From an uncultured Clostridia bacterium (GTDB lineage Bacteria; Bacillota; Clostridia; Lachnospirales; Lachnospiraceae), in NCBI GenBank assembly GCA_937896665.1, contig CALBNS010000066.1, positions 11,126 through 75,125 of the forward strand: a stretch of DNA of 64,000 nucleotides, read 5' to 3'. Each line of letters starts with the position of its first letter. Within the stretch, counting starts at the first letter, position 1. A program made the translations under genes and the position numbers. Positions 1-8,801 of this stretch are shown piece by piece. Under the pieces are notes generated by a model, which worked only from the letters and a program-made list of their open reading frames with translations, did no database searches and was not told where the DNA came from.

Positions 1-972
1 TTTATGCCTGCAGTTTCACATCCACTGACAATCCTTGGAGTGTCAATTATATGTGCATTCCTTCCGAGTGTTGCGATAGCACTTGTAGTATCTGCTGTAG
101 TATTACTTCAGTTTTATACATGGGCAGCGGGAACAGCAGTGATTGTCGCGGTGATATTTTTTTTGATTTTTATTTTCTGTTTGAGATTTACACCGAATAG
201 AACTATTATCTTATTAATTACGCCGGTTGCATTCATGCTGAAAATCCCGGTTTTAGTTCCCATTGTGTGTGGCTTGATTGGAAGTCCGGTATGGGCATTA
301 CCGGTGGCATTTGGAACGCTGGTATATTATATGATTTATTATGTGAATGCGTATGGCGTCAGAATGGGAGATATTACAAAGGCCGGATTCTTAACACAGG
401 TAATAGCATATCCACAACAGATTTTTGGAAGTAAAGAGATGCTTCTTGCAATTGTTTCCATGACTGTATGCTTATGGCTGGTATATGTGATACGCAGAAT
501 GTCGTTGGATAATTCGTGGAAGATTGCAATTACAGCAGGTGCAATCGCCAATGTAATTATGCTGGTGGCAGGAAGTGTTGTGTTAGAGCTTGATACATCA
601 TACATAATTGTAATCGTTGGCAGTTTTGTTGCTGTTTTTGCAGCTTTGGTTTTAGAACTGTTTGTTTTTTCGGTAGACTATTCTAGAACAGAATATTTAC
701 AGTTTGAGGATGACGAATATTATTATTATGTGAAAGCGGTACCTAAAATTTCATTGACTGCACCGGAAAAGACGGTAAAGAGAATTAATGAACGTCAGGA
801 GACAGCTACAATTGATACAGGTGCAGTTAATAAAGCTACTAAGAAGAATAAAACACTGACAAAAAAGGAGGAAGTTTCATTGATAGATGAAAAAGACGAA
901 CTCCTTTTGGCAAAGACACTGGAAGACGAATTAGATATTCAAAAACTAATTGAAGAAGAGTTAAAAAACTAA
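1..972 (+). CDS. Polytopic membrane protein upstream of cdaA, probably 5'-truncated by the window edge
   Basis: Function unknown. The visible 322 residues begin at an ATG at position 4, but the frame is open to the first base and no ribosome binding site can be seen, so the true start probably lies outside the window. About the first 220 residues form several hydrophobic membrane segments. The last 100 are hydrophilic and rich in Lys, Glu and Asp, starting with a Tyr-rich stretch, and look like a cytoplasmic tail. The gene ends about 40 bases before the diadenylate cyclase gene and is probably in the same operon, which suggests an envelope or signalling link but does not prove one. Confidence 0.75.
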   Translation, partial: FMPAVSHPLTILGVSIICAFLPSVAIALVVSAVVLLQFYTWAAGTAVIVAVIFFLIFIFCLRFTPNRTIILLITPVAFMLKIPVLVPIVCGLIGSPVWALPVAFGTLVYYMIYYVNAYGVRMGDITKAGFLTQVIAYPQQIFGSKEMLLAIVSMTVCLWLVYVIRRMSLDNSWKIAITAGAIANVIMLVAGSVVLELDTSYIIVIVGSFVAVFAALVLELFVFSVDYSRTEYLQFEDDEYYYYVKAVPKISLTAPEKTVKRINERQETATIDTGAVNKATKKNKTLTKKEEVSLIDEKDELLLAKTLEDELDIQKLIEEELKN

Positions 973-1010
973 GAACTTGTAACTAAGTGAAAAGAAGGGG
1001 AGGCGACAGA

Positions 1011-1907
1011 GTGGCACAGGGAATCAAAACCTTTATGAATCATTACCTAAATGCATGGTATATCCCAAATATAGAGATTATTGACATCATAGAGATTACA
1101 ATCCTTGCATTTTTGATTTATCAGATTATGATTTGGATAAAAAATACAAAAGCATGGATGTTGCTGAAAGGAATTATTGTTCTCTGCGTGTTTATTCTGA
1201 TTGCTTCTGTTTTTAGAATGAATACAATTTTGTGGATTGCACGAAATGGTATTAGTGTACTTGCAACTGCTGCGATTGTGGTGTTTCAGCCGGAGCTTAG
1301 AAGAGCATTGGAGCAATTGGGACAAAAAGACTTTTTAAGCACATTTGTGCCGTTTGAACGAAATAAGGAATTTGGAAGATTTAGTGAACAGACAATTGAT
1401 GGTATTGTGACGGCATGTTATGAAATGAGTAAGGTGAAGACGGGGGCATTGATTGTAGTAGAGCGTGAAATTATGCTTACAGAATATGAAACTACAGGAA
1501 TTGCGTTAGATTGTATAGTATCCAGCCAGGTGCTGATTAACATATTTGAGCATAATACACCGCTTCATGACGGAGCAGTCATTATCAGAGGAGATCGTGT
1601 AGTGTCTGCAACCTGTTATCTGCCGTTGTCTGACAATATGAACCTTAGTAAGGCGCTGGGAACCCGTCATCGTGCAGCTGTCGGAATGAGCGAAATAAGT
1701 GATGCACTTGTTATTGTGGTTTCTGAAGAAACAGGTAGCGTATCATTTACAATGGGGGGATTGCTTACTCGCAATGTGAAACCGGAATTGCTGAAGGAAC
1801 AATTGATTTATATACAGAACAAACCATCAGATACAAAGAAATTTGCACTGAAGAAAGGAAGGCGGAACGATGAAAGGCGAAATAACGAAAGACAAGTTGA
1901 AAGATAA
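1011..1907 (+). CDS. cdaA: Diadenylate cyclase CdaA (c-di-AMP synthase)
   Basis: Membrane enzyme that condenses two ATP into cyclic di-AMP, which controls potassium and osmolyte balance and cell-wall homeostasis in Firmicutes. The N-terminal ~100 residues hold about three membrane helices; the DAC domain follows, with the DGA motif (HDGAVIIRGDR) and the RHRAAVG motif that bind ATP and metal. A GTG at 987 is in frame, but the AGGGGAGG sequence at about 997-1004 lies just upstream of a second GTG at 1011, so I chose 1011 (298 residues). The 3' end overlaps cdaR by 38 bases, the usual cdaA-cdaR arrangement. Identification is secure. Confidence 0.95.
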   Translation: MAQGIKTFMNHYLNAWYIPNIEIIDIIEITILAFLIYQIMIWIKNTKAWMLLKGIIVLCVFILIASVFRMNTILWIARNGISVLATAAIVVFQPELRRALEQLGQKDFLSTFVPFERNKEFGRFSEQTIDGIVTACYEMSKVKTGALIVVEREIMLTEYETTGIALDCIVSSQVLINIFEHNTPLHDGAVIIRGDRVVSATCYLPLSDNMNLSKALGTRHRAAVGMSEISDALVIVVSEETGSVSFTMGGLLTRNVKPELLKEQLIYIQNKPSDTKKFALKKGRRNDERRNNERQVER

Positions 1908-3129
1908 CATTGGTCTTAAGATTATGGCTGTTTTCATTGCTGCATTGCTATGGTGGATTGTTGTGAATGTAGATGATCCTTTAAAAACCCAGAAATATAC
2001 GACTGAGGTTAAGCTTTTGCATACGGAGGTAGTTACGAACGTTGGCGATAGTTATCAGATTGAAAACAATTTGAAAACAATTACAGTTACTGTAAAAGCC
2101 AGAAGAAAAGTGATTGCAGAAATTCGTTCAAATAACATTGTAGCTACTGCAGATTTTAGGGAAATGCAGAATAACTTAATTCCAATCAGGATAGAAATTC
2201 CAGGGTTTGAGGGTGACTATGTAGAGGCAAGTGCGAATCCAAGAAACCTTCAGATTAAGACAGAGCAAACTTTAAAGAAAACATTTCCGATCACACCAAC
2301 GACAGTCGGTGAGGTTCAGACCGGATATGTTTTGGGAACTCTGACTGCACAGCCACAGACGATAGATATTAGCGGGCCAAAATCATTAATAGGAAGAATC
2401 AATAAGGTTGTGGCGAAGGTGAATATTTCGGAACTTTCTCGGGACAGTGAGCTGCAAGCTGAGGTTATCTATTATGACTCGGCGGAGAATGTAATCGACA
2501 AGACACTGTTATCCAGCAACTGTGATAAAAATGGTGTTACAGTCAATGTTCAGGTTCTAGAGACAAAGAAAGTGGAATTGAAGTTCGATACTTCAGAAAT
2601 TATGACTGAGGCAGGATATCTGTTTGCGGGTCTGATAGTAGAGCCACAGACGATTGTTGTATCAGGTGCAACAGAAAAACTGTCGGATTTACAGTATATT
2701 GAGATCCCTGCGACTGCACTTCGGCAGAAAAATCTCTCTAAGAATATGGAAGTTATTATTGACATGAATGAGTATCTTCCAGAAGGCATTGTACTTGCAG
2801 ATTCATCAGCCAACAGTGTAGTAGTTGCTATTACTGTTGAGAAAGCAGGAACAAAGTCGCTTATGTTACCGGTGCGTTCTATAAAGATTGAAAATTCGTC
2901 TGAAAAGATGGAAATGGCATACGGGCCTGAACAGGAGGTAGAACTGAAGTTCTCGGGTGCTGATGAGAATCTAAAGAATCTAACAGTGGAGAATATTGTG
3001 GCTTGTATAGATTTAAAAGAGTATTCGGATGAAGGAATTTATGATGTGGCTGTACAGATTACAAGTTTACCGGAGGGATGCACATATATTGGTGAAGCGA
3101 CTGTACAGATTACGTTGAAAAAGATATAG
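1870..3129 (+). CDS. cdaR: YbbR-domain regulator CdaR
   Basis: Extracytoplasmic partner that modulates CdaA. The 419-residue protein has an N-terminal membrane anchor at about residues 15-33 (IMAVFIAALLWWIVVNV), then four successive beta-rich YbbR-type repeats. The recognisable phrases 'PQTIDISGPKSLIG' and 'PQTIVVSGATEKL' recur in them. It starts at ATG 1870 after the AGGAAGG within the cdaA coding region, so the two genes are translationally overlapped. CdaR is known to act at the outer membrane face on the CdaA transmembrane region. Gene order and domains make the call firm. Confidence 0.92.
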   Translation: MKGEITKDKLKDNIGLKIMAVFIAALLWWIVVNVDDPLKTQKYTTEVKLLHTEVVTNVGDSYQIENNLKTITVTVKARRKVIAEIRSNNIVATADFREMQNNLIPIRIEIPGFEGDYVEASANPRNLQIKTEQTLKKTFPITPTTVGEVQTGYVLGTLTAQPQTIDISGPKSLIGRINKVVAKVNISELSRDSELQAEVIYYDSAENVIDKTLLSSNCDKNGVTVNVQVLETKKVELKFDTSEIMTEAGYLFAGLIVEPQTIVVSGATEKLSDLQYIEIPATALRQKNLSKNMEVIIDMNEYLPEGIVLADSSANSVVVAITVEKAGTKSLMLPVRSIKIENSSEKMEMAYGPEQEVELKFSGADENLKNLTVENIVACIDLKEYSDEGIYDVAVQITSLPEGCTYIGEATVQITLKKI

Positions 3130-3147
3130 TATTGGGGAGAGGATTAT

Positions 3148-3411
3148 ATGGTCAAACAAAAAATAGTGATTAAGAATCCAACCGGACTCCACGTAAGACC
3201 GGCAGGTGTGTTCTGCGAAGCGGCGGTTGAGTTTAAATGCAGGATTTCGTTTGTTTCCAGGAACACTATAGCCAATGCAAAAAGTTTTTTAAGCGTTTTG
3301 GGTGCTTGTGTGAAAACCGGAGATGAGATCGAGTTAATGTGCGACGGGGAAGATGAAGAAGTAGCATTGGCACATATGCTGAAAATAATAGAAGACGGAT
3401 TAGGAGAGTAG
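3148..3411 (+). CDS. HPr family phosphocarrier protein
   Basis: Small 87-residue cytosolic phosphocarrier. The active-site phrase NPTGLHVRPAG places His15 and Arg17 exactly as in PTS HPr. The regulatory Ser46 is also kept (AKSFLSVLG), so both enzyme I phosphorylation and HPr-kinase regulation are possible. No enzyme I or HprK gene is nearby; this may be either the main HPr or a second regulatory paralogue. It lies 18 bases after cdaR and 4 bases before leuA, so it is co-transcribed with them. Confidence 0.9.
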   Translation: MVKQKIVIKNPTGLHVRPAGVFCEAAVEFKCRISFVSRNTIANAKSFLSVLGACVKTGDEIELMCDGEDEEVALAHMLKIIEDGLGE

Positions 3412-3415
3412 GGAC

Positions 3416-5071
3416 ATGTTGAATTATCAAAGATATAGAAGAGTTCCTGTTATGGAATATAGTGAAAGAGAATGGCCTGATAAACAGATTGAAAAGGCAC
3501 CAATGTGGTGCAGTGTAGATCTAAGAGATGGAAATCAGGCGCTGATTGAACCTATGGTGGTAGAAGAAAAGATAGAGATGTTCAATCTTTTGGTAAAATT
3601 AGGGTTTAAAGAAATTGAAGTGGGATTTCCATCTGCATCTCAGATAGAGTATGACTTCCTGCGTGAATTGGTAGACAGAAAACTGATTCCGGATGATGTG
3701 AGAATTCAGGTGTTGGTGCAATGTCGTGAGCATCTGATTAAAAGAACATTTGAGGCACTAGAAGGTGTAAAAAAAGCAGTTGTACATATTTATAATTCAA
3801 CGTCTACACTGCAGAGAGATGTTGTATTTCATAAAGGTAAAGAAGAAATCAAGCAGATTGCAATTGAAGGCACGAAATTGGTAAAAGAATATGTAAAAGA
3901 TTTCCCGGGAGATGTCGTATTGGAGTATTCACCGGAAAGTTTTACTGGAACAGAGCTTGATTATGCATTGGAAGTGTGTACGGCAGTTCAGGAAACCTGG
4001 AAGCCGACGAAAGAAAATCCAATTATTTTTAATTTGCCGGCAACAGTTGAGATGACAACACCGAACGTGTATGCAGACCAGATTGAATGGATGCATAAGC
4101 ATTTTAAAAATAGAGAGACAATCATACTCAGTATTCATCCTCATAATGACAGGGGAACAGGTGTTGCTGCAACAGAGCTTGCATTGCTTGCAGGAGCTGA
4201 CAGAGTGGAAGGAACATTGTTTGGTAATGGAGAGCGAACCGGTAACCTTGATATTCTGACAGTAGCTTACAACATGTTTTCACAGGGTATTGATCCGGAA
4301 CTGGATTTATCCGATATCATGGAAATTCGGGATGTATACGAGAGATGCTGTAAGATGGAAGTACCGATGCGACATCCCTATGCAGGAAAATTAGTATTTA
4401 CTGCTTTTTCTGGTTCACATCAGGATGCAATCAACAAGGGTATGAAGGCTATGAAAGAACGGCATCAGGATTGGTGGGAGGTACCGTATCTTCCGATTGA
4501 TCCGTCTGATTTGGGACGCGAATATGAGCCGATTGTAAGAATTAACAGCCAGTCGGGAAAAGGTGGAGTTGCCTTTGTTATGGACAGCGAGTTTGGATTT
4601 AAGATTCCTAAGGGAATGCATAAAGAGTTTGCTGATGTGATTCAGGTAATTGCTGAAAAGCAGGGTGAGGTTGCTCCGAGCACAATCATGGAGGAATTCG
4701 AGAATCAGTATTTGAAATTAAAAGAGCCATTTGAGTTTATACGTGCCAAAGCAGAAGATTCTGGTGAAACAGATACAAAGATTGAATTGGTATTCAACTA
4801 TAAAGGTGTAGAAAAGACTGCAACAGCAGTGGGAAATGGTCCATTGGATGCTGTAAAACATGCAGTTCAAGAGACTACTGGAGTAAGTGTGAAGATTTTA
4901 GATTACACACAGCACTCACTTGATGAAGGCTCAAACGCAAAAGCCGCGGCTTATATTTGTATGGAAGATAAACGAACAGGAAAGGTTACTTACGGAGTCG
5001 GTGTAAGCTCGAATATCACTAGAGCGGGCATGAAAGCGATGTTCAGTGCATTGAACAGATTGGAGAGTTAA
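3416..5071 (+). CDS. leuA: 2-isopropylmalate synthase
   Basis: Catalyses the first committed step of leucine synthesis, condensing acetyl-CoA with 2-oxoisovalerate. The 551-residue length and the start of the catalytic barrel (SVDLRDGNQALIEPM) match the longer LeuA form. The metal-binding SIHPHNDRGTG motif is at about residue 240, and GNGERTGNLD follows. A C-terminal domain from about residue 430 corresponds to the leucine feedback-binding region. It begins 4 bases after the HPr gene with no T-box leader in front, so any leucine control probably lies at the enzyme or at a distant promoter. Confidence 0.95.
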   Translation: MLNYQRYRRVPVMEYSEREWPDKQIEKAPMWCSVDLRDGNQALIEPMVVEEKIEMFNLLVKLGFKEIEVGFPSASQIEYDFLRELVDRKLIPDDVRIQVLVQCREHLIKRTFEALEGVKKAVVHIYNSTSTLQRDVVFHKGKEEIKQIAIEGTKLVKEYVKDFPGDVVLEYSPESFTGTELDYALEVCTAVQETWKPTKENPIIFNLPATVEMTTPNVYADQIEWMHKHFKNRETIILSIHPHNDRGTGVAATELALLAGADRVEGTLFGNGERTGNLDILTVAYNMFSQGIDPELDLSDIMEIRDVYERCCKMEVPMRHPYAGKLVFTAFSGSHQDAINKGMKAMKERHQDWWEVPYLPIDPSDLGREYEPIVRINSQSGKGGVAFVMDSEFGFKIPKGMHKEFADVIQVIAEKQGEVAPSTIMEEFENQYLKLKEPFEFIRAKAEDSGETDTKIELVFNYKGVEKTATAVGNGPLDAVKHAVQETTGVSVKILDYTQHSLDEGSNAKAAAYICMEDKRTGKVTYGVGVSSNITRAGMKAMFSALNRLES

Positions 5072-5073
5072 AT

Positions 5074-5330
5074 ATGGCAAGAGCGGCATTGATAATCATG
5101 GCAGCCGGAATGAGAAGCCATTTGTAGTTATCAATGCAGATGATTATTATTGGAAAGAGTCTTACGGAGCCGCTTTCCAATCCCTTATACAGGGAACAAC
5201 AGAACATAAGAAACTCCAAATTAGTATGATTGGACTTGTTTTGTGTAATACGCTTAGTGAAAACAGTGGTGTGACTTACAGAGAAGATCAAGAAGCAGTT
5301 GTTGAATCGATTAGACAACTGATATCATAG
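5074..5330 (+). pseudogene. Remnant of a nucleotidyltransferase gene (internal deletion)
   Basis: An ATG two bases after leuA starts MARAALIIMAAGM, the opening of a sugar-phosphate-type nucleotidyltransferase, and then stops at 5125. From 5115 a second frame continues KPFVVINADDYYWKESY, then ISMIGLVLCNTLSENSGVTY, and ends at 5330. Both phrases occur in the same order in intact ~300-residue nucleotidyltransferases of this bacterial group, separated by much longer sequence. The gene has therefore lost most of its 5' half and parts of its 3' half, with a frame change at the junction. It is too decayed to be functional. Confidence 0.72.
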
Positions 5331-5374
5331 GGGATGTATCCGGAAAGAGTGTTTTAAAAGAGAAGTATGTGAAG

Positions 5375-5402
5375 CTGCGCCAGAAATGGCGCAGTTTGTT
5401 TA
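5375..5402 (+). terminator. Intrinsic terminator after the leuA unit
   Basis: Perfect 8-bp stem CTGCGCCA/TGGCGCAG closed by a GAAA tetraloop and followed by TTTGTTTATT. It separates the housekeeping operon and the pseudogene from the glycan locus. Confidence 0.85.
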
Positions 5403-5422
5403 TTCCCTTGAGAGTTTTGATG

Positions 5423-5448
5423 GTTAAATCATAAGGTTAAATCATAAG
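5423..5448 (+). repeat. Tandem 13-bp direct repeat upstream of the glycan promoter
   Basis: The 13-mer GTTAAATCATAAG occurs twice head to tail, ending 24 bases before the -35 element of the promoter at 5473. Its position suits a regulator-binding site, but that is inference. Confidence 0.7.
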
Positions 5449-5472
5449 AAATAATTAAAAATAACAAAATGG

Positions 5473-5501
5473 TTGAGAAAAATAAATAATAGTGATATAA
5501 T
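5473..5501 (+). promoter_or_regulatory. Sigma-A-type promoter of the glycan operon
   Basis: TTGAGA at 5473-5478 and a perfect TATAAT at 5496-5501 with a 17-bp spacer. The predicted start is about 30 bases before the first gene of the locus. Confidence 0.8.
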
Positions 5502-5541
5502 ACGGCGTTAGTAATTGATAATTATTATTGAGGTGTTACAC

Positions 5542-6918
5542 ATGAATAAAAAGAAATTTGAACAATACAAAAAAATGCTTCGTTTTTTTGCATCTATGCT
5601 CATTGTAGTCTGCACGACTGTTATATTTATACAATTTTGGAAAATTAACTATAATGAAGGCATTGTTTTTCCTTTCTATTACAAAGGCTATTGGATGGTT
5701 GCCGCCTTTTATGTATTCTTTCTAATTATGTTTTTATATATTTATGGCGGTATGAGTTATGGATACTTGAAAAACACAAACATTATATTTTCCCAAATAT
5801 TATCATTGCTTTGTGCCAATGTGGCAATTTACCTTGAAACCGTGCTTCTTTCAGTTCGGTTTGTAAACATAGCGCCTATGGTACAGATGACTGTATTTCA
5901 GGCAGTAATTATTGCAGTCTGTTCATTCTTTTTGGATCGATTGTTTAAAAAAATGTTTCCACCACACAAGATTACTTTATTATATCAAGAGTACGATCCA
6001 ACCGATTTACTACACAAGGTGATGACGAGAAAAGACAGATATCGGATTCGGGATGTTGTAAATGTCAATATGGATCGGGATGAATTGTTTGAACTGATTG
6101 ATAACAGCGAAGCGGTCATGATATATGACGTACATTCAGAGTTGAGAAATAAGATTGTAAAGTATTGCTATGAAAAAGGAATAAGACTGTATATTACCCC
6201 TAAGATTTCTGATATCTTGATCAGAAGTTCAGAAAATATTCATCTGTTTGATACACCATTATTATTATTAAGAAATAACGGATTGGCTTTTCAAGACAGA
6301 TTTATCAAACGTCTGTTAGATATCGTGGTTTCTGTTATAGTAATCATAGTGACCTCACCGATTATGCTGCTTATTGCTTTGGCAATTAAAGCATATGATA
6401 GGGGGCCGGTATTTTTTAAACAGAAGAGATATACTTTAGAGGGAAAGGTGTTTGAGATTCATAAATTCCGAAGTATGATTGTTGATGCCGAAAAAGAAGG
6501 AATTTCCGTTCCTGCATCAGAGAAGGATCCTCGTATTACACCTGTAGGAGCCTTTATTCGAAAAACGAGATTGGACGAGCTTCCACAGATTTTTGATATC
6601 CTGTCAGGAAATATGAGTCTGGTGGGTCCAAGACCGGAAAGAGTTGAGCATGTAGAGAAATACACCAAAGATATTCCAGAATTCGCATATCGCCTGAAAG
6701 TAAAAGGCGGTCTTACCGGATACGCTCAGATTTATGGAAAATACAATACAACAGCATATGATAAGTTAAAACTTGACCTGATGTATATTCAAAATTATTC
6801 AATATTGTTAGATTTGAAGTTGATTTTGATGACAGTTAAAATCATGTTTATGAAAGAAAGCACAGAAGGCTTTGATGAAAAGCAGATTCAGGAGATACAA
6901 AATAGGGAGAATAATTAA
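5542..6918 (+). CDS. Initiating undecaprenyl-phosphate sugar-1-phosphate transferase
   Basis: Polyprenyl-glycosylphosphotransferase of the membrane type that starts a surface polysaccharide by moving a sugar-1-phosphate from a UDP-sugar to undecaprenyl phosphate. The 458 residues comprise four N-terminal membrane helices, a CoA-binding-like middle region, then a membrane hairpin and the catalytic domain. Motifs include GPVFFKQKR, FRSM, DELPQ and SLVGPRPE. The frame extends upstream to a TTG at 5515, but the GAGGTG ribosome site just before ATG 5542 decides the start. Its place at the head of the operon fits its role; the sugar cannot be read from sequence. Confidence 0.92.
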   Translation: MNKKKFEQYKKMLRFFASMLIVVCTTVIFIQFWKINYNEGIVFPFYYKGYWMVAAFYVFFLIMFLYIYGGMSYGYLKNTNIIFSQILSLLCANVAIYLETVLLSVRFVNIAPMVQMTVFQAVIIAVCSFFLDRLFKKMFPPHKITLLYQEYDPTDLLHKVMTRKDRYRIRDVVNVNMDRDELFELIDNSEAVMIYDVHSELRNKIVKYCYEKGIRLYITPKISDILIRSSENIHLFDTPLLLLRNNGLAFQDRFIKRLLDIVVSVIVIIVTSPIMLLIALAIKAYDRGPVFFKQKRYTLEGKVFEIHKFRSMIVDAEKEGISVPASEKDPRITPVGAFIRKTRLDELPQIFDILSGNMSLVGPRPERVEHVEKYTKDIPEFAYRLKVKGGLTGYAQIYGKYNTTAYDKLKLDLMYIQNYSILLDLKLILMTVKIMFMKESTEGFDEKQIQEIQNRENN

Positions 6919-6941
6919 TAGAGGGGTATGGTAGAAAGTTA

Positions 6942-7655
6942 ATGCAAAGATATTTTCAAAAAATATACCAGAATGGTTTTGGGGAGTTTACAAAGGTACT
7001 AGAAGAAAAGATGGATAGAGAAGAGAAGGTATTTGTAATTACTGCAAATCCGGAGACTTTAATGATTGGCGTCGATAATCCACAGTTTGATGAGGTTCTA
7101 AAGTCGGATAAGACTATGATTGTTCCCGATGGAATAGGGGTTGTGAAAGCAGCTCATATGTTGGACATTCCGGTTAAGGAAAGAGTAACGGGCGTAGAAA
7201 TTGTGCAAAGCCTGTTTGAAATGCTGAATAAGAAACATAAATCTTTATATTTGCTGGGAGCAAAGAAAGAAGTGCTTGAGAAATTGAAGGAGCGCCTCCG
7301 AAAAGAATACCCGGGCATAGAGCTTCTGGGGGCTTGTGATGGTTATGTAAAAGATAAGGATGCGGTCTTTGATCAAATGGTGGAACGAAGGCCTGATGTG
7401 GTGCTTGTCGCACTTGGTATTCCTGCACAGGAACTTTTAATTTACAAACACTATGACAGATTTGAAAAAGGAATCTTTGTTGGTGTGGGCGGTTCTTTTG
7501 ATGTCCTAAGCGGTACAAAAAAAAGGGCTCCAAAGATTTTTATTAAGCTGAACTTAGAATGGCTGTATCGAATTGCAAAAGAACCTAAAAGAATAAAGCG
7601 ATTTTACGTCAGCAATGTAAGGTTCATCTCAAAGATTAGAAAAATGAAGAGGTAA
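6942..7655 (+). CDS. WecG/TagA/CpsF family glycosyltransferase
   Basis: GT26 enzyme of 237 residues, predicted to add the second sugar to the lipid-linked primer at the inner membrane face. Characteristic phrases are TANPETLMIG, VPDGIGVVKAAHML (with the Asp thought to act in catalysis), and GGSFDVLSGTKKRAP. Family members TagA and WecG use UDP-ManNAc or its uronate. The next gene encodes the epimerase that makes UDP-ManNAc, so N-acetylmannosamine is a reasonable guess for the donor. A GAGGGG sequence lies about 14 bases before the ATG, a rather long spacing. Confidence 0.88.
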   Translation: MQRYFQKIYQNGFGEFTKVLEEKMDREEKVFVITANPETLMIGVDNPQFDEVLKSDKTMIVPDGIGVVKAAHMLDIPVKERVTGVEIVQSLFEMLNKKHKSLYLLGAKKEVLEKLKERLRKEYPGIELLGACDGYVKDKDAVFDQMVERRPDVVLVALGIPAQELLIYKHYDRFEKGIFVGVGGSFDVLSGTKKRAPKIFIKLNLEWLYRIAKEPKRIKRFYVSNVRFISKIRKMKR

Positions 7656-7659
7656 AACA

Positions 7660-8772
7660 ATGAAGATAAAGGTTATGACTGTTTTTGGAACGAGGCCGGA
7701 AACAATTAAAATGGCACCATTGGTAAAAGAATTGAAAAGCCGTGAAGAAATCGAAACAATTGTGTGTGTTACTGCACAGCATAGACAAATGCTTGATCAG
7801 GTATTGAATGCATTTAAGATTGTTCCGGACTATGATTTGGATATCATGAAACAAGGACAAACCTTGTCTGACATCACTACCAGAGTATTGCAGGGATTGG
7901 AAAATGTTATCAAAGAAGTGCAGCCGGATATTGTGTTGGTTCATGGTGATACAACAACTACGTTTGCAGGTGCTTTGGCTGCGTTCTACCATCAGGTTGC
8001 AATTGGGCATGTTGAAGCGGGACTTCGTACTTATAATAAGTATTCTCCGTTCCCGGAAGAGGTCAACAGACAGTTTGTTGGAGTTATTTCGGATATGAAC
8101 TTTGCACCGACAGAACAGAGCAAAGAGAACCTTTTAAGAGAAGGAAAACGGCCGGAAACAATTATTGTCACCGGAAATACGGCCATTGATGCCCTTCAGA
8201 CAACTGTACGTGACGATTATAAGCATGAAATTATCGACTGGGTTGGAGATTCCAGAATGATTATGCTGACAGCTCACAGACGTGAGAATCTTGGAGAACC
8301 AATGCGTAATATGTTCCGTGCAATTAAGAGAATTATTGAAAAATATGAAGATATTAAAGTCGTTTATCCGGTACATTTAAATCCTATCGTAGTTCAGACA
8401 GCTGAAGACATTTTTGGTGATTGTGACCGTGTAAAATTGATTAAACCATTAGAAGTTTTAGATTTTCATAATTTATTAAATAAATCATATCTGATTTTAA
8501 CGGATAGCGGTGGAATTCAGGAAGAAGCACCGTCGCTTGGAAAACCGGTCATTGTACTTCGTGATACAACAGAGCGTCCGGAAGGAATTGCCGCCGGAAC
8601 ATTAAAATTAGCGGGCACAAATGAAGAAGTGATTTATGGGATGATTGATGAATTGCTGTCAGATGAAGCAGAATATACACGGATGAGTCATGCTTCAAAT
8701 CCATATGGAGATGGTAAAGCAAGTAAACGAATTGTGGATGCAATTATTGAAAGGTTCAAAGATAAAGAATAA
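7660..8772 (+). CDS. wecB: UDP-N-acetylglucosamine 2-epimerase (non-hydrolysing)
   Basis: Cytosolic enzyme interconverting UDP-GlcNAc and UDP-ManNAc. The 370-residue protein opens with VMTVFGTRPETIKMAPLV and contains VHGDTTTTFAGALAAF, GHVEAGLRT, TAHRREN and the C-terminal TDSGGIQEEAPSLGKPV, all standard for the family. It starts 4 bases after the WecG-like gene, supporting a ManNAc-containing repeat or linkage unit. Confidence 0.95.
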   Translation: MKIKVMTVFGTRPETIKMAPLVKELKSREEIETIVCVTAQHRQMLDQVLNAFKIVPDYDLDIMKQGQTLSDITTRVLQGLENVIKEVQPDIVLVHGDTTTTFAGALAAFYHQVAIGHVEAGLRTYNKYSPFPEEVNRQFVGVISDMNFAPTEQSKENLLREGKRPETIIVTGNTAIDALQTTVRDDYKHEIIDWVGDSRMIMLTAHRRENLGEPMRNMFRAIKRIIEKYEDIKVVYPVHLNPIVVQTAEDIFGDCDRVKLIKPLEVLDFHNLLNKSYLILTDSGGIQEEAPSLGKPVIVLRDTTERPEGIAAGTLKLAGTNEEVIYGMIDELLSDEAEYTRMSHASNPYGDGKASKRIVDAIIERFKDKE

Positions 8773-8801
8773 ATTTTTATTAAAAAGGGGCAGTAGATAA
8801 G

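Noticed and set aside
3100..3420. T-box or leucine leader in front of leuA
   Set aside because: The HPr gene fills the space up to four bases before leuA; no leader structure is possible there.
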